The notes under the pieces: generated by a model | The model's input: only the letters and a program-made list of their open reading frames with translations | What the model was told of the DNA's origin: nothing | The model's database searches: none | Made by a program: the position numbers and the translations under genes | Part shown: one piece after another, positions 51,770 to 64,000 of the stretch | Layout: each line of letters begins with the position of its first letter | Position numbering within the stretch: the stretch's first letter is position 1 | Source of the DNA: Limanda limanda | Lineage: Eukaryota; Chordata; Actinopteri; Pleuronectiformes; Pleuronectidae | Reading direction: 5' to 3' | DNA length: 64,000 bases | Assembly (NCBI RefSeq): GCF_963576545.1 | Contig: NC_083646.1 | Coordinates: forward strand, 14,735,238-14,799,237

Positions 51770-54335
51770 TTTTTACAATTCATTAGATTTTCTTAAATAT
51801 TTCATTCATTTATTTATGTTTTCATTTATCAAACTGTAGCTTCTTCTCCCGAAACAAAGGTGTCTACTCTAAACCGACCTGAGCATCCTGAGCTGATTCT
51901 GAAAGTTCTGATGTCTACAACTGTGAGGTTGGATTTTCCACACTTGGTCTCTGAAAACAAAACCCCCTGATGGATGTGGACTAAAGACTGAGACTAAAAC
52001 TCTCTTATAAGAAAACATGGAAGGATAAATACATTTGACTGCGTTTTGCAAAACTACATTCATTTAGTTTAAGAATAAAAGGTCTTCTAATTAGTGACCT
52101 GTGCTCATGTATTGGGATCAGTCCATCCTGGTCCCTGCCTCAAACATTTCTGGATGACAACATGTTTACATGTTTGTGTTGTTTATCTCTCCATCAGCCG
52201 CAGGCAGGATAAGTTCCAGGGGAATGAACTCTGCTCCTGTGACAGGGGTCGTCTTCGCCCGACATGAAGTAACCAGAAAGTGGAACAAACATCACTGCTG
52301 ACACTCTGCATGAGCACATGTTTTAAATAACAGAATCAGATCAATTACCTGCTTGTGGACACCTCAGAGATATGGACTTATGATGGTTGCATTAGGATAT
52401 CGGGTATTTTTTGTTTTAGGAAACTGGAGCATTGTGAGGATTACTGTATCACAATCTGAATATCAAAATGACATTGAATAAACAAGAAAAAGGGGGAACC
52501 AGAAAACATCTGACAACTGCAAGACTGACTGCTTGGTGGAGGGATAGGGAATAATGCAGGACTACATTTTGAGACAGATAATCATTGAAGTTGTAAGACC
52601 CAGGTTCAGTTCTGACGACTCAACCCTTTGCTGCATGTCTTCCCCTCTCTCTCTCTCCCTTTCACGTTTGGCTTTTGTCCTATCAATAAATGCCATAGTG
52701 CCCCAAAATATTACCATTACAAATATTATTACTGTGAAAGGAAATTTTGGGCCACCTTCCACATGCAAATGGTTCTTAAACAAATTTATTTCCACATACA
52801 CACCATGTAATCTGGGAGGATGTAATAAAATACCTCACAGAATCTCTTTTAGAATCTGTCTGTATATCCGTCGTCTGCTATATTTAAATATGTGTTACAC
52901 AACTAAAACACACAGACCCGATGAATGAATAAAGAGACAACACAGCGCGCTGATTGTAAATGTTCTATTCTAGAACATTTTGTACCAATTAAAACAGTTT
53001 GAGATACATTATAAATACAATTCTGTACATTATAATAGTGTAAATACTATGTTCAAATACATTTCTATTTACAACTCCTTATAAGGGAGAGCAGCTTTGT
53101 TCTCTTCTTTAATGTAAGGTCTTGGGTTTCTTTCATTTACGTGAAATAACAGCTTGAATGCAAACTATTTCTAGTCAGTTCCACAGTTCACCACTTCCAT
53201 AAAAATATATGTTCATGTAGGACAGCGTCTCTCCATAATTAGAACAACTTTTGCGCCGTTATTCTCTCACGTGATTCTGTCCATCACCCAGCCATCCAAA
53301 TTGCATTACTGAGTACCTTTTAACATGTAGTCTAATGCACAAAATAAAATGCAGATGGAAGAGCAGTTAAAAAGGTTTTTCAATGAATCAGTCGACGAGG
53401 CTGAGTGGCATTTTGAATGTGTCTGAGCGCCGTGATACACACACACAGGTCTCAGGTCCACAAAGTGTGTGATGGAGTCTGGGGGTTAATGTGCCGGGGC
53501 GATAAGGCATCAGCACCCAGGCCTTTAAAGTGACAAACACGTGTTTCTTCAGTCACCTCAGTTAGAAAATATTTGATCGGTCCAATATGGAAGACAGTCG
53601 GCGACCTCTCCAAGAATCCTCTCCAGTGCAAGCGTTCAAACAGCAACAGTCTCATGCTGGATGGGAACATTCTCCTCCACAGTGTTACAGTACTTCAACA
53701 GGATAATTTAACGTGATAACTGCACTCAAACACTGAGAGCAACTCAGGTTTTGCAGATTCGTCCTCTGTTCAGGGTATGTGGCATTACTCCTATGGCACT
53801 AAGCGTTACTTGGACACATAGATACAGTATATAGTGAATACCTCCACACGTGTACTTTAAAAAAATAGCATACTACTCATAACAGCAGATATGGAACCGT
53901 AGTTCTTTGGTTACCCCTGACATATCATATTTATGTAAATATCATCGTGTATTAACAGTAGTACATTCTTAATCTTCGTATCCAAGATTACTCCACTATG
54001 AGCCAAAGGGGAAGATGCATTGTCTTACAAAAATAGTAAATATACCGTTCAGATACCAGTTTGTGAAAAAAGTACGTGGGTGATATTTCCGATATGGACT
54101 CCCAGTCAAAAGTTAAGGTCTCTATCAAAAAAATCAGCGTGTAGAAAACTCAGATATGTGCATAGAGAAGTTTCGTCGATCAGGATAAACCCCCATGACA
54201 CGCACAGGTCAGGGAAGCAGACGAGTCGTCGGAATACATCAGCTCAGAGAGTTGAGTGGTAAATACGATGGAGGGTGAGGAGAAGCCACCCTCGGGTCTC
54301 TGCTTGTCCTCAGAGAGCTGCTCCTTCTTTGGGTC
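51770..54335 (-). other. kif13 3' UTR and rbm24-kif13 intergenic region
   Basis: No gene is supported here. The part next to 54335 is the kinesin 3' UTR, possibly extending to about 52.95 kb. Frames at 52554-52928 and 52562-52801 are AT-rich and unconvincing. Confidence 0.4.
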
Positions 54336-57300
54336 CTATCTGATGACAGTCTGGGGCTCTGTGTCCATGGAGGGGTGTCCTCTGGTGAGACGAGACGGTT
54401 TGACAAACACACCGTGGCCGGGGGGGCAGCGGAAGTACACCCTGCCCTGGACAGTCCCGTTGTGCTTCCCTACGGGGGGGGGGGAGGGTCGAGAAGGTCA
54501 TCGGATTAGGGATCGTATGTTTTTCTGAAATTCATAGCCGATTAAATGCTATTTTCCAAATAAATAACTGAAGCGTTTCTATCTTTCGTAACGTGACACA
54601 TTTCTGATCACAGATAATTATCTGTCTTTTTTCAAATGTATATCTTTATTTGAGGGTTAAATAAATCTGGTCCAAAAAGAAAAAAACATCTATAATGAGA
54701 TTCCTACAGTTTAAATTAGAATAAATATTGGTGAACCGTGACTAAGTTATTAGAACATTTGACAAATGAAATTGTCAGTGCCCTCTGGTGGACAAACAAT
54801 GTAACAACACTATTTCCACATTATATATCATGTGTTAAACTAAACTTGTTCCTTTCAAAAGTACTCACCTACTGCCATGTCCAGTTTCACACCAATCCAA
54901 ATTCCCTTCGCAAACTCTACCCCTCCAACATAGTGGACTGTTCCTCTCCTCTTCCCCACCCAAACCTGCTCCCCAGGCGCCATCCAGTCCGGGAGCTGAG
55001 CCACGGGGGTGCTCTCATCCCCGCTGGAGTCCCCCGAGGGCTCTGCACTGCTGGGGTTGGGACTGGGACAGGGGCTCCCGTGGGGCAGATCTCCCTGTGC
55101 AGGCTCCTGGATCGGAGGCTCTCCTCCCGCTCGCGTCACTGGGGCACGAGAGGCAGCCGGGGATGGTGATGCTGGAGGCGGGACTGATGCAGAGGGAATT
55201 ATTTGGGCTTGAGATGGAGCTGGGACTTTGTCAGGAACATTAACTGGGGCTCTGACTGAAGTGCAAACTATAGTTGAGTTAGGGCAGGTCACAGGTACAC
55301 TAACAGAGTCCTCGCTCTTGGGATATTTGCATATTGCATTTTCAGGATTAGATGTGACACCAGAGGAGGGTTGATTGCTGGTGTCGGATGGTTTTACGTT
55401 ATCAGGTTTCTTCCGCTCCACATCCTCCGGCTGCCATCCCGCTGTGAAACGGGCTAAATCGCTCTCTGCAGGGCTGTCGTCGGCCCCTTTGAAGTCGGTG
55501 AACTCCTGGCTGGTGCTGGGGACACAGTTGTGAGGCAGAGGGAATGTTTGCTTCTTGTCTGTGCAATTAGTAATACAGACAAGTGCGGAGCTCTGAGGGG
55601 GCAGATCCTGCACCGTGTCTGCAGAGAGAGGAGGCTGCTGAGTGTCCGTCCCTGCAGAGACACTTTTGTCTTGGGCGCAGCCTCGTCCAGCGGAGCAGCC
55701 GAGGGAGTCCTGCTGGTCTCTGGAGCTGCAGCTGAGTTGGTCGGAGCTCTCGCTGGCACTGAAGGGCATGTCGGACAGCGTGGCGTTGGAGGCGCTGTGT
55801 GAAAAGTAGCCACTGGTGCAGCTGCTGGCCGTGGGGCTTCGGGTCACCTCTCTCTCGCTGCTCCCGCCTCCACACCGGCTTCCCTTCAGGTCAGAACAGG
55901 AGGAGAGGAACCCCTCCTGGCTCTCCAGGGTGGCGTTGTAGATCTCAAAGTTTGCAAAGTCCTCTGGGATGTAAGGCTGGAAGCTGCCGTGGTCCTGAGG
56001 GCCCTGATCCAGGTTCAGAGTCAGATGCAGGTCCGTCTCCTCTTCCTCAGAGTCCTGCTGGTAAAAACATGGACAGCAGGACAGAAGACACAGCCCACCA
56101 GCCATGTTGTGAGACAGAGCCTGTACAGAGTCATAACCTACACAGTTTAAAAGATGAATGAAGACAATGATTAAATGATTGTGATAATGGAACATGGAAA
56201 ATATGTATTTATGTTTGTAATGTGGCCCCGCCTTCAAATTAGTTGTTGCATCACTGCAATCACGTGTGAAAGAACATGGCTGTATGAGCATTACACTCCA
56301 GCTTTTTAAATATAGTTAGAGCCACTTGAATTAATGCTGAATAGTTCTGAGTGTATTCACTGCACAATAACTAGTTCTACCACGATAAAGAGCAACTTAA
56401 ACCTAGTTTTGTCTGTATTTTCTTTTTACAAATATGAACAGAATTTGGAGGAATTCCTCTTTCGCGTGAGGGAGGTTTTCTGTTTCTGCAGAAACACAGT
56501 ATTTTATGCCATATGCCAGAATGCATTGGACATGGTAGTAGTAGGGAACTGAAAGTATACAACTACAACCTAAATTATTTTGTCAGAATTTAGTCACAAT
56601 TCATTGGGCCAATTAATATTCAGCTAAAAGTACTTTTCAGGGATATGCCTGATACAAAAACTATTAATTTGTGCATTTTCCGTGTGGTTGTAGAAATCTG
56701 ACTCTCAGTGAAGAACTGCGAATACAATTATAAAATTAGGATTAATATTGTGACTTTATTCTTGAATTCTCTAATCCCTAATCCTCTGTTGTCCACTGGT
56801 ATTGGTACCAATCCAAAGACTGGTTGAAGAGTGCCCCAGGTGTAAGCCTAAAAGCAAAGTATATGACCATGTGAACATGTGTAAGTGCAATGCTCACAGC
56901 CGTGTTAGCATGTTCATGTCAGTGTGTGTGTGTAAAACTCTTACAGTGACGTTCAAAGCAGTGTGCGCTGGATTGTGTAGCACTTACAGCAGTGCGTGGC
57001 AGTGTGTGGCTGAGCTGTCTGCTGGTGGGAGTGGTGGTGGGGGTGGAAGTGGAGGTGGTGGTGGAAGGCTTGCAGTGGCCCTCGCTGCCTGCCCTGGGTC
57101 GGCCAGGGCAGGGAGGGGGGAGCAGTGCAGGGCTGTCCACGCATGAGCGCATGCTCTGCAGATGGGTCAGAACAACAGCACACACTTCACACACACACAC
57201 ACACACACAACATGCATGGAGCTGGGCAGGCCAGTTACACAGTTAGTGGCATGCAGTGCTTGAAGTGTCCTAAGTACGTGTAGCAGCACTTTTTATTGCA

Positions 57301-60300
57301 CCCTAACTTCTTGTGAGTTTGTGAACACATGTTGTTTAGTTTCTCGACTGTTGTTTGAGTCTGTGGCAACTGTAAAATCGTTCTGTCTTTTAAAGGTCCA
57401 GTGTGAAGGTTTTAGGGGAATCTATCTGCAGAAACTAAATATCATAATCAAGTGTATGATGTTCTAAAACTAGGAATTGTTAACTCTGCCGAGGAGGATA
57501 TGTTTTCATGCTGTTTGTCTCTCTATCAGTAAGATTACTCATAGAGAAACTGTTGCATTTTGCAGCGGATCCAGGTATAAATGTGCAGATCAAGGAATTT
57601 TTTCTTTTCTTTAACATGGCAAAATAGGGCGTTAACCTTGATGGATTATCAACTATCTAATTTAGCTAATGTTACCTTAGAATTATCCCTTCACATCTAC
57701 ACTGGGAGTGAGTCCTCTTACACCATGTTGCGTTTCTACAGTAGCTCAGAATGGACAAATAGAAACACTGGCTCCACAGAAGCTCTTTCATGTTTTGTGC
57801 TACCTGGGGACGTGATGATTTTTTAAAGACTGTAGCTGCTTACACACAACTGCAGTCACATGCACAGGAAGTTGTATCTTCTCTTCTACTTTGATGCTGC
57901 TCCTTCAAACCACAGTGTTCTTGACATGAACTACATTTGCAAAGTACCTGCACCTCTTTTAGTCCACTTCAAGCACAGATGAAAACAAATCTGCAATGTT
58001 AGTTTCAATTGTTGAAACAGCCACAAACTCTCTGGAAAATCCAACGATCACAAACAAAAATAAACGACATGAGACTTTACAGCAAATTGTCGTCTAATTA
58101 AGTGTTGAGATTATTTCCAGTTAAAATCCTGGGCTGTGGTCGAAAAAGTATTTTTTGGCTTAGAAAGTTGCGTAACAGATTAAAATGACCTGTAAGTAGA
58201 TGTAGATTACTAAATGTTGTAATTTGTCTAGTTCAGCATGATGTTGAAAAATGAAAACATATTCAATTGGTAGTAAGCAATAAAGTCATATGTAAGATGA
58301 AAGCACATAAGTCTGGCAATAATCTAATATGGATCCTTGCTCAGTTGCTTATTTCTAGTTGATAATGATTATTTGAATGGTTGGTTTTGTTTTAATTTTC
58401 AACAGAATCTTTTTAGTTATTTCTTCCGAAAACCTCTTTTATGAGGAAGTGTGATTCAGTTTTAGTTTAAGGAAACCTTACTTGAACTGTAGGACCATAG
58501 AGTGGCGTCACTGTATGTTTTTTAAATTAAGTTGGTATAAAAAAAGTGAAGTTGGATATTTAAGACACCACGGTTTTTGAATTTCTCCTTCACCACGTGA
58601 TGTTTTGGGTGAGGAAGTGGTGAGGAAAAGAGAACATTCAGACTTTTCGACCACAGTTGTGAGTTGTGACATGAATACATTGTGTTTTTCTCATCCAGTC
58701 ACACAACAGCAAAGCCATTCTCATAAAAGAATGATCATGCAGCTCTGGAAAAATTAGTCATATAGTTGTCATGTTGTAGAAATGTAAAATGTCAAAATAG
58801 TGTTTGAGAGGGGGCCGACAAAAAGTAGAGGTATGTGGGATTGAAGAAATGTTCAATGGAAACGGGAACAGCATGAATACTTTGCTCTTAAGAGAGAAAT
58901 CATTTAACTCCTCCCTGCTTACCTCTTGTCCCAGCAGCGGTCGAGCCTCAAGGGCTTTCTTCACCTTGTTCTCCTCTTTGACCGGCAGCAGGGACTTGAG
59001 GAACTTGGGCGGCTGAGGGGAGAGGACTTTGAAGGGGCTGGAGTTGAAAAAGATCGGGCTCTCTGGAACCAAACCTGTGTGGGAACATGCAGTTAAAACC
59101 CAGTTGCCATGGAGCAACACACAAAAACAGATTCTTACTGAGAAGCAGGCAGGACTCATCTGCTGTGTCCTGTTGCAAATCTTTTCTTTCCTGGACTTTA
59201 CCTTGGTTCTCCTTGTTTTTAATGGGAGTGCTGCATAGGGAGCCATCCGGAGGATTGCAGCTGGAGCTGTCCACATGATCACAGTGATCCTAGACAGGGA
59301 CACAAGGGACATGTTTGGCACTTTCATGAAGTTAAAGTAAAGCTGAAGTAAAGCTGGGCTCAGACGACAGAACCTTCGGGCTGATTTAATCCTGGTTCGG
59401 CCCATTCAAGAATCAAAGGAAAGATCTTGTCTGGAACCTGAGATAGTACAGATTATTTAGTAGTGTGAGGAGTTACAGAGCTATTCTTCAACCTCCTCAT
59501 CTGCCCGCAGAGTCACTCTGGGGCGGGGCATCCCAATAATTATTATGTTTGATATTAAGGCTTCAAATCGGGATGATTATGTCAGTGCTTTCCAAAAAGA
59601 AGCACATCAGACAATGACAGAGACAAAGAATGGAGCGGCTGCTAGTGCTGCCAAGCTAAGGTAAACAATGGGAGGCTAACATCAGTTAGCGTGCTACTGT
59701 TGACATTTATTAAAATGGACAGTTATCTGAAGAAAAGATAACCTGTGTTGGCCACATCTTCCCGACCATTTTCTCATCAAGACTCATTTAGCCAAGAATT
59801 TGGTTTACATCTGCTTCTCCTTGAGGTCACATGAGAGACATGAGGTGTTGAGTCACTGCCTCTGGAGCAATCATTTTAATTATATCCTTTAGTGTGTGAT
59901 AAACCACAAGTTTATAGTGAAGAATATCTGTGAAGATTCTCTTAATATGTGCGATCACTTCGTTTTTAAAATTCCTATATTCTGAGCCCAGTTTAAGCTT
60001 CTGCTATAGTTTACTTTATTTTGTATTATCTACAGTCTCCATGTTAAGTCCCCATAGCAACAAGACGAAGAGTCACCTCTTCCAAAAATAATAAACTGTG
60101 TGTATTTAATTATAAAAGAAGAAATCAGAAGAAGCAGAACTCTTACCTTGCAGTCTTCATCCTCACAACCTGTCAGGTCTGTTTTACTACATGAAGACTG
60201 GAGAGCAAGAAGAAACACGTCGTCAGTGTCATCATGTTTAATAACAGTTATTTCCATGTGGTTCAGTGAGTGGTGCAGTAGGTGATGTGTTCATTACATG

Positions 60301-63300
60301 CTGTACATTTGGTGTGCTGATACTCCTTCTTAGGTGTCTCCCTTTAGCAGCGAGAGCTTCCTTCACTGTCACAGCCTGCAGAAACAAGACAGGTGCATCT
60401 TTACATCTCAGCCTGTGGATGAATCCCTGTCCAGTCATACCTAGTATCTTCTTGTGTACAGTACCTGCCGTAACCTTTCTAGACTGAGGATGTTCTCCAC
60501 TTCCAGAACGCCCCGTGTGTATTTCTCTATGTAGGTTTCTCCGTCCTGAGTCTCCTCGCAGTCACCGCGAGCCGCCATGAGGGCCAAGGTTTCCCTCTCC
60601 TCTGGCTCCTCTGAGGCCTGCAGAGGAAAGACAAACACCAAACTGGTTATTAGCAACATAAAGGGGGAGCAGCTTTCATTGGAGAGGTGGAATGACTTTA
60701 TGAAGAGTGTTACCTTTGGTATGTTGGAAACGATTTCATAAATCACACCACAGGAGTAAAGGGTGTTCTTTAGCGACATTCTTCTCTTGAGACTCTGGGT
60801 AAAACTCTACAAAAAATGACAATAATTAGAGCATTTCAACCATATCCACTGATTTGCACTGACAACCTCAATCTGCCTCCCATTCACCTGTTTGTTGTAG
60901 ATGTTGACGGCGATCCGCTTGCGGAGCACCAGCTCCATGGAGGCAGGGTGGCTGAGCTGCACCGTGGCTTTGATGATCAGGTAGATGCGTTCGTTGGGAG
61001 ACGTAACCCGGTTGAGGTGCACAGAATCGTGGATGGACGAGTCCCAGGAGCACACTGCCAACACCTGGCAAATCAGAAGAGTTATGTTTTATTTATGCAG
61101 CTCCACAGTCGAATGCAGAGAGAGAATCAGCGCCGACAGCATGTGATGTGACAAACAGACACCTGGATTACAGTCGGGAAGGTGGGCTGGAGATTTTGGG
61201 TTTATAGCTAAAGACTAATCTCTTCACATGACACTGCAGAGTACTGTGTGGAGAGAGCTGCTGCTCAGCATTAAGGAAAGAGAAATTAAGATTTCCTTTA
61301 AATGCTTCTACCCATGCATTCATGCAATTACATCACTCTATCATTGTTCAATTGTGCACATAACAAGTGTATGTGTGTAAACATCTCACAAAGTAACCTT
61401 CAATAGCAAAATTACAGAAGAAAAATCTAAGTTATTGAGCATATACAATTACAGTTGACATATTCATTAGTAACTGAGGAAGTTTTAGTCCATTGGCAAA
61501 TTATCTGCCATGCTCATTACCTATACCAAAATATGTTTTTGTTTGTGAGCAATGAATGTTTCTTTGTTTGTGAGCAAGATTACACAAAATTTACTCAAAC
61601 TATGTAGATGAATCTAGATGGAAGGACTGGACATGGCCCGAGAAAGAACCGATACATTTTGGCGTGGATCTGGACAAAAGCGCAGATCAAGGAATTTGTT
61701 TTATCACTTTCTTTAATATCGTGAGAGGCACTCATTGGACATTTTTACTGATTTCTCAGAGAATAATTCATGGATCTTGAATAAAAAATCTGATTTAATT
61801 GAGAGACCGTTATCGGTAAGTGTGAGCAATTTAGTGCAGTTTAATTGCCTTGGTGGAGGTATGCGCTCTACTGAGTGCCACCCTAGTTGATACAGAAATG
61901 CACAAAAACGTTTCTCTTGCGTGCAGCTTCCTTTTTGGCCACAGCGGGTCAGAAAAGACCATCACATCGCTCACCTCCTCAGCACTATCTCTGATGATGG
62001 GCAGATAGAAGAACTGGCTTCCGTGCTCCTTAGGCAGGATGGAGTTAACTCCTGCAGCGTGTGGGCCTCTCAGCTGCTCGTTCACTGTCAGGTTATCCGC
62101 TGGTGGAGAGAACAGAGGAAGGTAAGTGCTTATAAAGCCTGAGAAAATCTGTGACACATCAGTTGACATAAAGGATGTGTCCGTCTCACCATTCAAGTCC
62201 AGGAAAAGTACAGGGATGTGAGCTTCCATTCCTGCAGGTGGGGTCCTACAAGTAGTTGAATATGAGGTCAAATATGAGGTGCAAATGAACTGAATCTCTC
62301 ACATGTGGTTGAGTCTTAATAGCTTTGTTACCAGTCAGCAGGAGCTCCAGGGATGCCACTGCCAGGTGCAGGTACCAGCACTGCATTTCTCTCTTCAGTC
62401 AGTCCAACCCACTGCTCCACCAGCCGAGCCTCTCGCTCAATATCCTCCTCTGACTTCTCTGGAATTAACAAGTGAGGGAAAGAGGCGTTAAATCACAACA
62501 CATTACGAAATTATTAAAACTAGAAGATAATCGAAGCACCAGCTGTCATACAGAGCCTTAGACGCACCGTGTTTGTTGATGATTTTCTTGATTTGTTCGT
62601 CCAGGTACTCCCGACGTTTGATCAGAGCTTCTGACCAGCGCTCTCTCACACAGTTGAGATCTTCCTCCTGCAGGCGGACAGAGACCAGAATCAGTGCCAC
62701 AGGACTCAGTGAAGAGAGGATCTGCTACAGGGCTCCGCAAAGTGTTACCAGGTGATGGAACGGGTGGACTGGGCTGGCATGTTCGAGGGAATATCATATT
62801 TACTTTGCTAATATCTTAAAAAAGCCAAGTGAAGCTAATCCTGACAGAAGTCCCCAAACCAAAGGTGTTAAAAACCAAAGCTTTGTGTCCTGTATTTGTG
62901 TTTTTATTTATTTATAATTAACAGTAATAGTGCGGAAATCTTTTGTACCTCCTGGTATAAGTATGGGCGTTGGCCCCCAAATCGGTCAGGCTCAATTACG
63001 CTCAATCTTTTTAAAATCCCACCTCCCTTTCACCCCTTTTTCACTCACATACATGCATTCACACATACAGACCTACATGCGTGCCCTCACATGCGGCCAC
63101 AGTCTACCACAGTCCTACCTGGATACACAGCAGAGAGCAGACCCCCCTCTGTCCTGTCCAAAGTAACAACACACCTCAAAGCACATCACACTTCAGACAT
63201 CAACACGCTTCCACCATGCAGGGTGCTGTAAATCATGCAGCCATGCAACGCCCATGTGATTAAGTGAGGCCTGTTATTTCCACTCGTCAGTAGTGACAAG

Positions 63301-63629
63301 CAAACCGGGGCATTAGTGTGCGCAACCTGAGCGGGAAGGCGAGCGGGAGCAGGATGGTTGGCGGGCGGACCCCGGCTGGGAGCTCAGCCATGGGTGGGAC
63401 TGCTTTTTGCACAGAGGGCTGCCAAAGAACGGTCGGTGTGATTGATCATTAATCATCCACATGTGCAGCTGCTGTTTAATAAAGCGCTCTTTTAGTTGAG
63501 GGGCACGGTCCTCTGTGAACACACGATCAGTTGGTTGCCGTCATGCTGCAGAGTGAACTATGGGGGGAGCAGCCACAGGGAGGGGGCTGCAGGTACCTGA
63601 TAACTATCCATATCCTCTTCCGCCTCTCT
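54336..63629 (-). CDS. kif13b: KIF13-type kinesin-3, C-terminal part with CAP-Gly domain; motor half outside the window
   Basis: Exons 63597-63629, 62568-62667, 62332-62458, 62190-62245, 61975-62099, 60888-61064, 60714-60806, 60465-60617, 60298-60375, 60147-60197, 59202-59289, 58923-59074, 56988-57155, 54869-56057 and 54336-54469 stay in phase over 907 residues. They encode the KIF13 stalk and tail: LTEERNAVLVPAPGSGIPGA, GPHAAGVNSILPKEHGSQFF, VHLNRVTSPNERIYLI, GETYIEKYTRGVLEVENILS and LRRSISTPNVQH (a 14-3-3-type phosphosite region). A Ser/Pro-rich tail then ends in a CAP-Gly domain (WMAPGEQVWVGKRRGTVHYV, GKHNGT, VYFRCPPGHGVFVKPSRL). KIF13B (GAKIN) carries a C-terminal CAP-Gly and mammalian KIF13A does not, hence the symbol. 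However, rbm24 is linked to KIF13A in mammals, so the paralogue is uncertain. From family knowledge, these are plus-end motors carrying DLG-type MAGUK or endosomal cargo. The first small exon and the exon at 56988-57155 are the least certain. Confidence 0.85.
57156..58922 (-). other. Large kinesin intron with a repeat copy
   Basis: Intronic AT-rich sequence. A (CA)n tract is at about 57188-57210 and family X copy 2 at about 57482-57640. Confidence 0.5.
57482..57640 (+). repeat. Dispersed repeat, family X copy 2 (partial)
   Basis: Contains GAGGATATGTTTTCATGCTG, AGTAAGATTACTCATAGAGA, GTGCAGATCAAGGAATTTTT and TTTAACATGGCAAAATAGGG, in the same order as copy 3. Confidence 0.65.
59290..60146 (-). 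other. Kinesin intron
   Basis: 857 bases between the exons ending at 60147 and starting at 59289. No recognisable element. Mammalian KIF13 genes have extra, partly alternative exons in this region, and none could be placed here. Confidence 0.4.
61525..61895 (+). repeat. Dispersed repeat, family X copy 3 (longest)
   Basis: Contains TTTGTTTGTGAGCAAGATTA, TGGAAGGACTGGACATGGCC, GCAGATCAAGGAATTTG, GAGAATAATTCATGGATCTT and the end CCTTGGTGGAGGTATGCGCT followed by CTACTGAGTGCC. This order matches a dispersed repeat I recall from many percomorph genomes; the family name is not certain. Confidence 0.75.
62668..63596 (-). other. Kinesin intron
   Basis: 929 bases between the putative 33-base exon (63597-63629) and the exon starting at 62667. 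No coding content is supported; the frames at 62896-63231 and 63313-63522 lack splice context. Confidence 0.4.
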
Positions 63630-64000
63630 CTGGCAGGAGAGAACACACTCAGTCAAATGTGGGGAGCACAAAAGTCCTCAGAGGCATCGCTCGGGTAACT
63701 AACATTTCGATTGTATGAAAATCTGACGAAAATGATTCTGTGACTATTTCGAATTAATCAAACAGTCACTTCCCTTGTAGCAGTGCATGTTAACAGAGCT
63801 AACAGGGCACTAGTGAGTTTTCTCCTTTAAACATACTGCCAGCTTTCCAGATGAACCAGTCATGGCCCGAAACCAGAGGCTTAACGTAATTTGGCATAAT
63901 ATTGGATATCACTGGCATGAAACGAGCACAGTGTTCCCAAAACACTGTTCTGATTTAATGCAGAATTAGTTAAATACACATATAATCCAATTTTTGTCTA
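63630..64000 (-). other. Kinesin intron running off the right edge
   Basis: Upstream intron of the KIF13-type gene; nothing recognisable is seen. Confidence 0.4.

Noticed and set aside
52554..52928. 124-residue frame downstream of rbm24
   Set aside because: AT-rich composition, no recognisable motif and location in a likely kinesin 3' UTR or intergenic sequence.
55454..55875. Alternative frames in the kinesin tail exon
   Set aside because: The GC-rich Ser/Pro-coding exon opens several frames; only the frame leading in phase to the CAP-Gly domain is conserved in type.

Overview
This window is eukaryotic genomic DNA from a ray-finned fish, most likely a spiny-rayed (percomorph) teleost. The genes are split into many short exons with GT-AG introns. 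Microsatellites are abundant ((CA)n, (GA)n, (ATT)n). The intergenic repeats are the Tc1, L1 and tRNA-like SINE types common in teleosts. Every recognisable protein is a vertebrate orthologue. Exon joins were worked out by hand from splice sites and reading phase. No operon, CRISPR array, phage or other bacterial feature is present.

Layout, left to right: (1) 444-4745 (+), the last eight coding exons of osbpl3, an oxysterol-binding-protein-related lipid-transfer protein. (2) 7258-11002 (+), gasdermin E (gsdme), complete at 475 codons, with an FEVD caspase-type site in the linker. (3) 12738-18492 (-), the MAGUK scaffold pals2/mpp6, complete at 541 residues, with two candidate non-coding first exons up to about 21.7 kb; it lies tail-to-tail with gsdme. 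(4) 22936-23853 (-), a neuropeptide Y precursor of b-copy type with a TATA promoter. (5) 28855-30187 (-), malsu1, a mitochondrial ribosome assembly factor. (6) 30730-32221, a decayed Tc1-like transposon with intact terminal inverted repeats and TA target duplication. (7) 32810-35255 (-), an nSMase2-type neutral sphingomyelinase, probably smpd5. (8) 39253-41645 (-), grina/tmbim3 with a 39-bp coding tandem repeat. (9) 46554-50725 (-), rbm24, complete at 236 residues. (10) 54336-63629 (-), the C-terminal half of a KIF13-type kinesin ending in a CAP-Gly domain; its motor half lies beyond the right edge.

Items 1-5 match the gene neighbourhood of human 7p15.3 (OSBPL3, GSDME, PALS2, NPY, MALSU1). 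Items 7-8 resemble the 8q24.3 neighbourhood and items 9-10 resemble the 6p22.3 neighbourhood, so the window joins three blocks that are separate in mammals. The genes do not form one pathway; they are neighbours by ancestry.

The points most worth following are the fish-type caspase site in gasdermin E, the diverged npy copy, a GC-AG intron in the sphingomyelinase gene, CA repeats abutting 5' splice sites in three genes, two 5'-truncated L1 insertions with intact target-site duplications, an unexplained duplicated segment with unassigned open frames between smpd5 and grina, and the paralogue identity of the CAP-Gly kinesin next to rbm24. I saw no convincing undescribed biological system.
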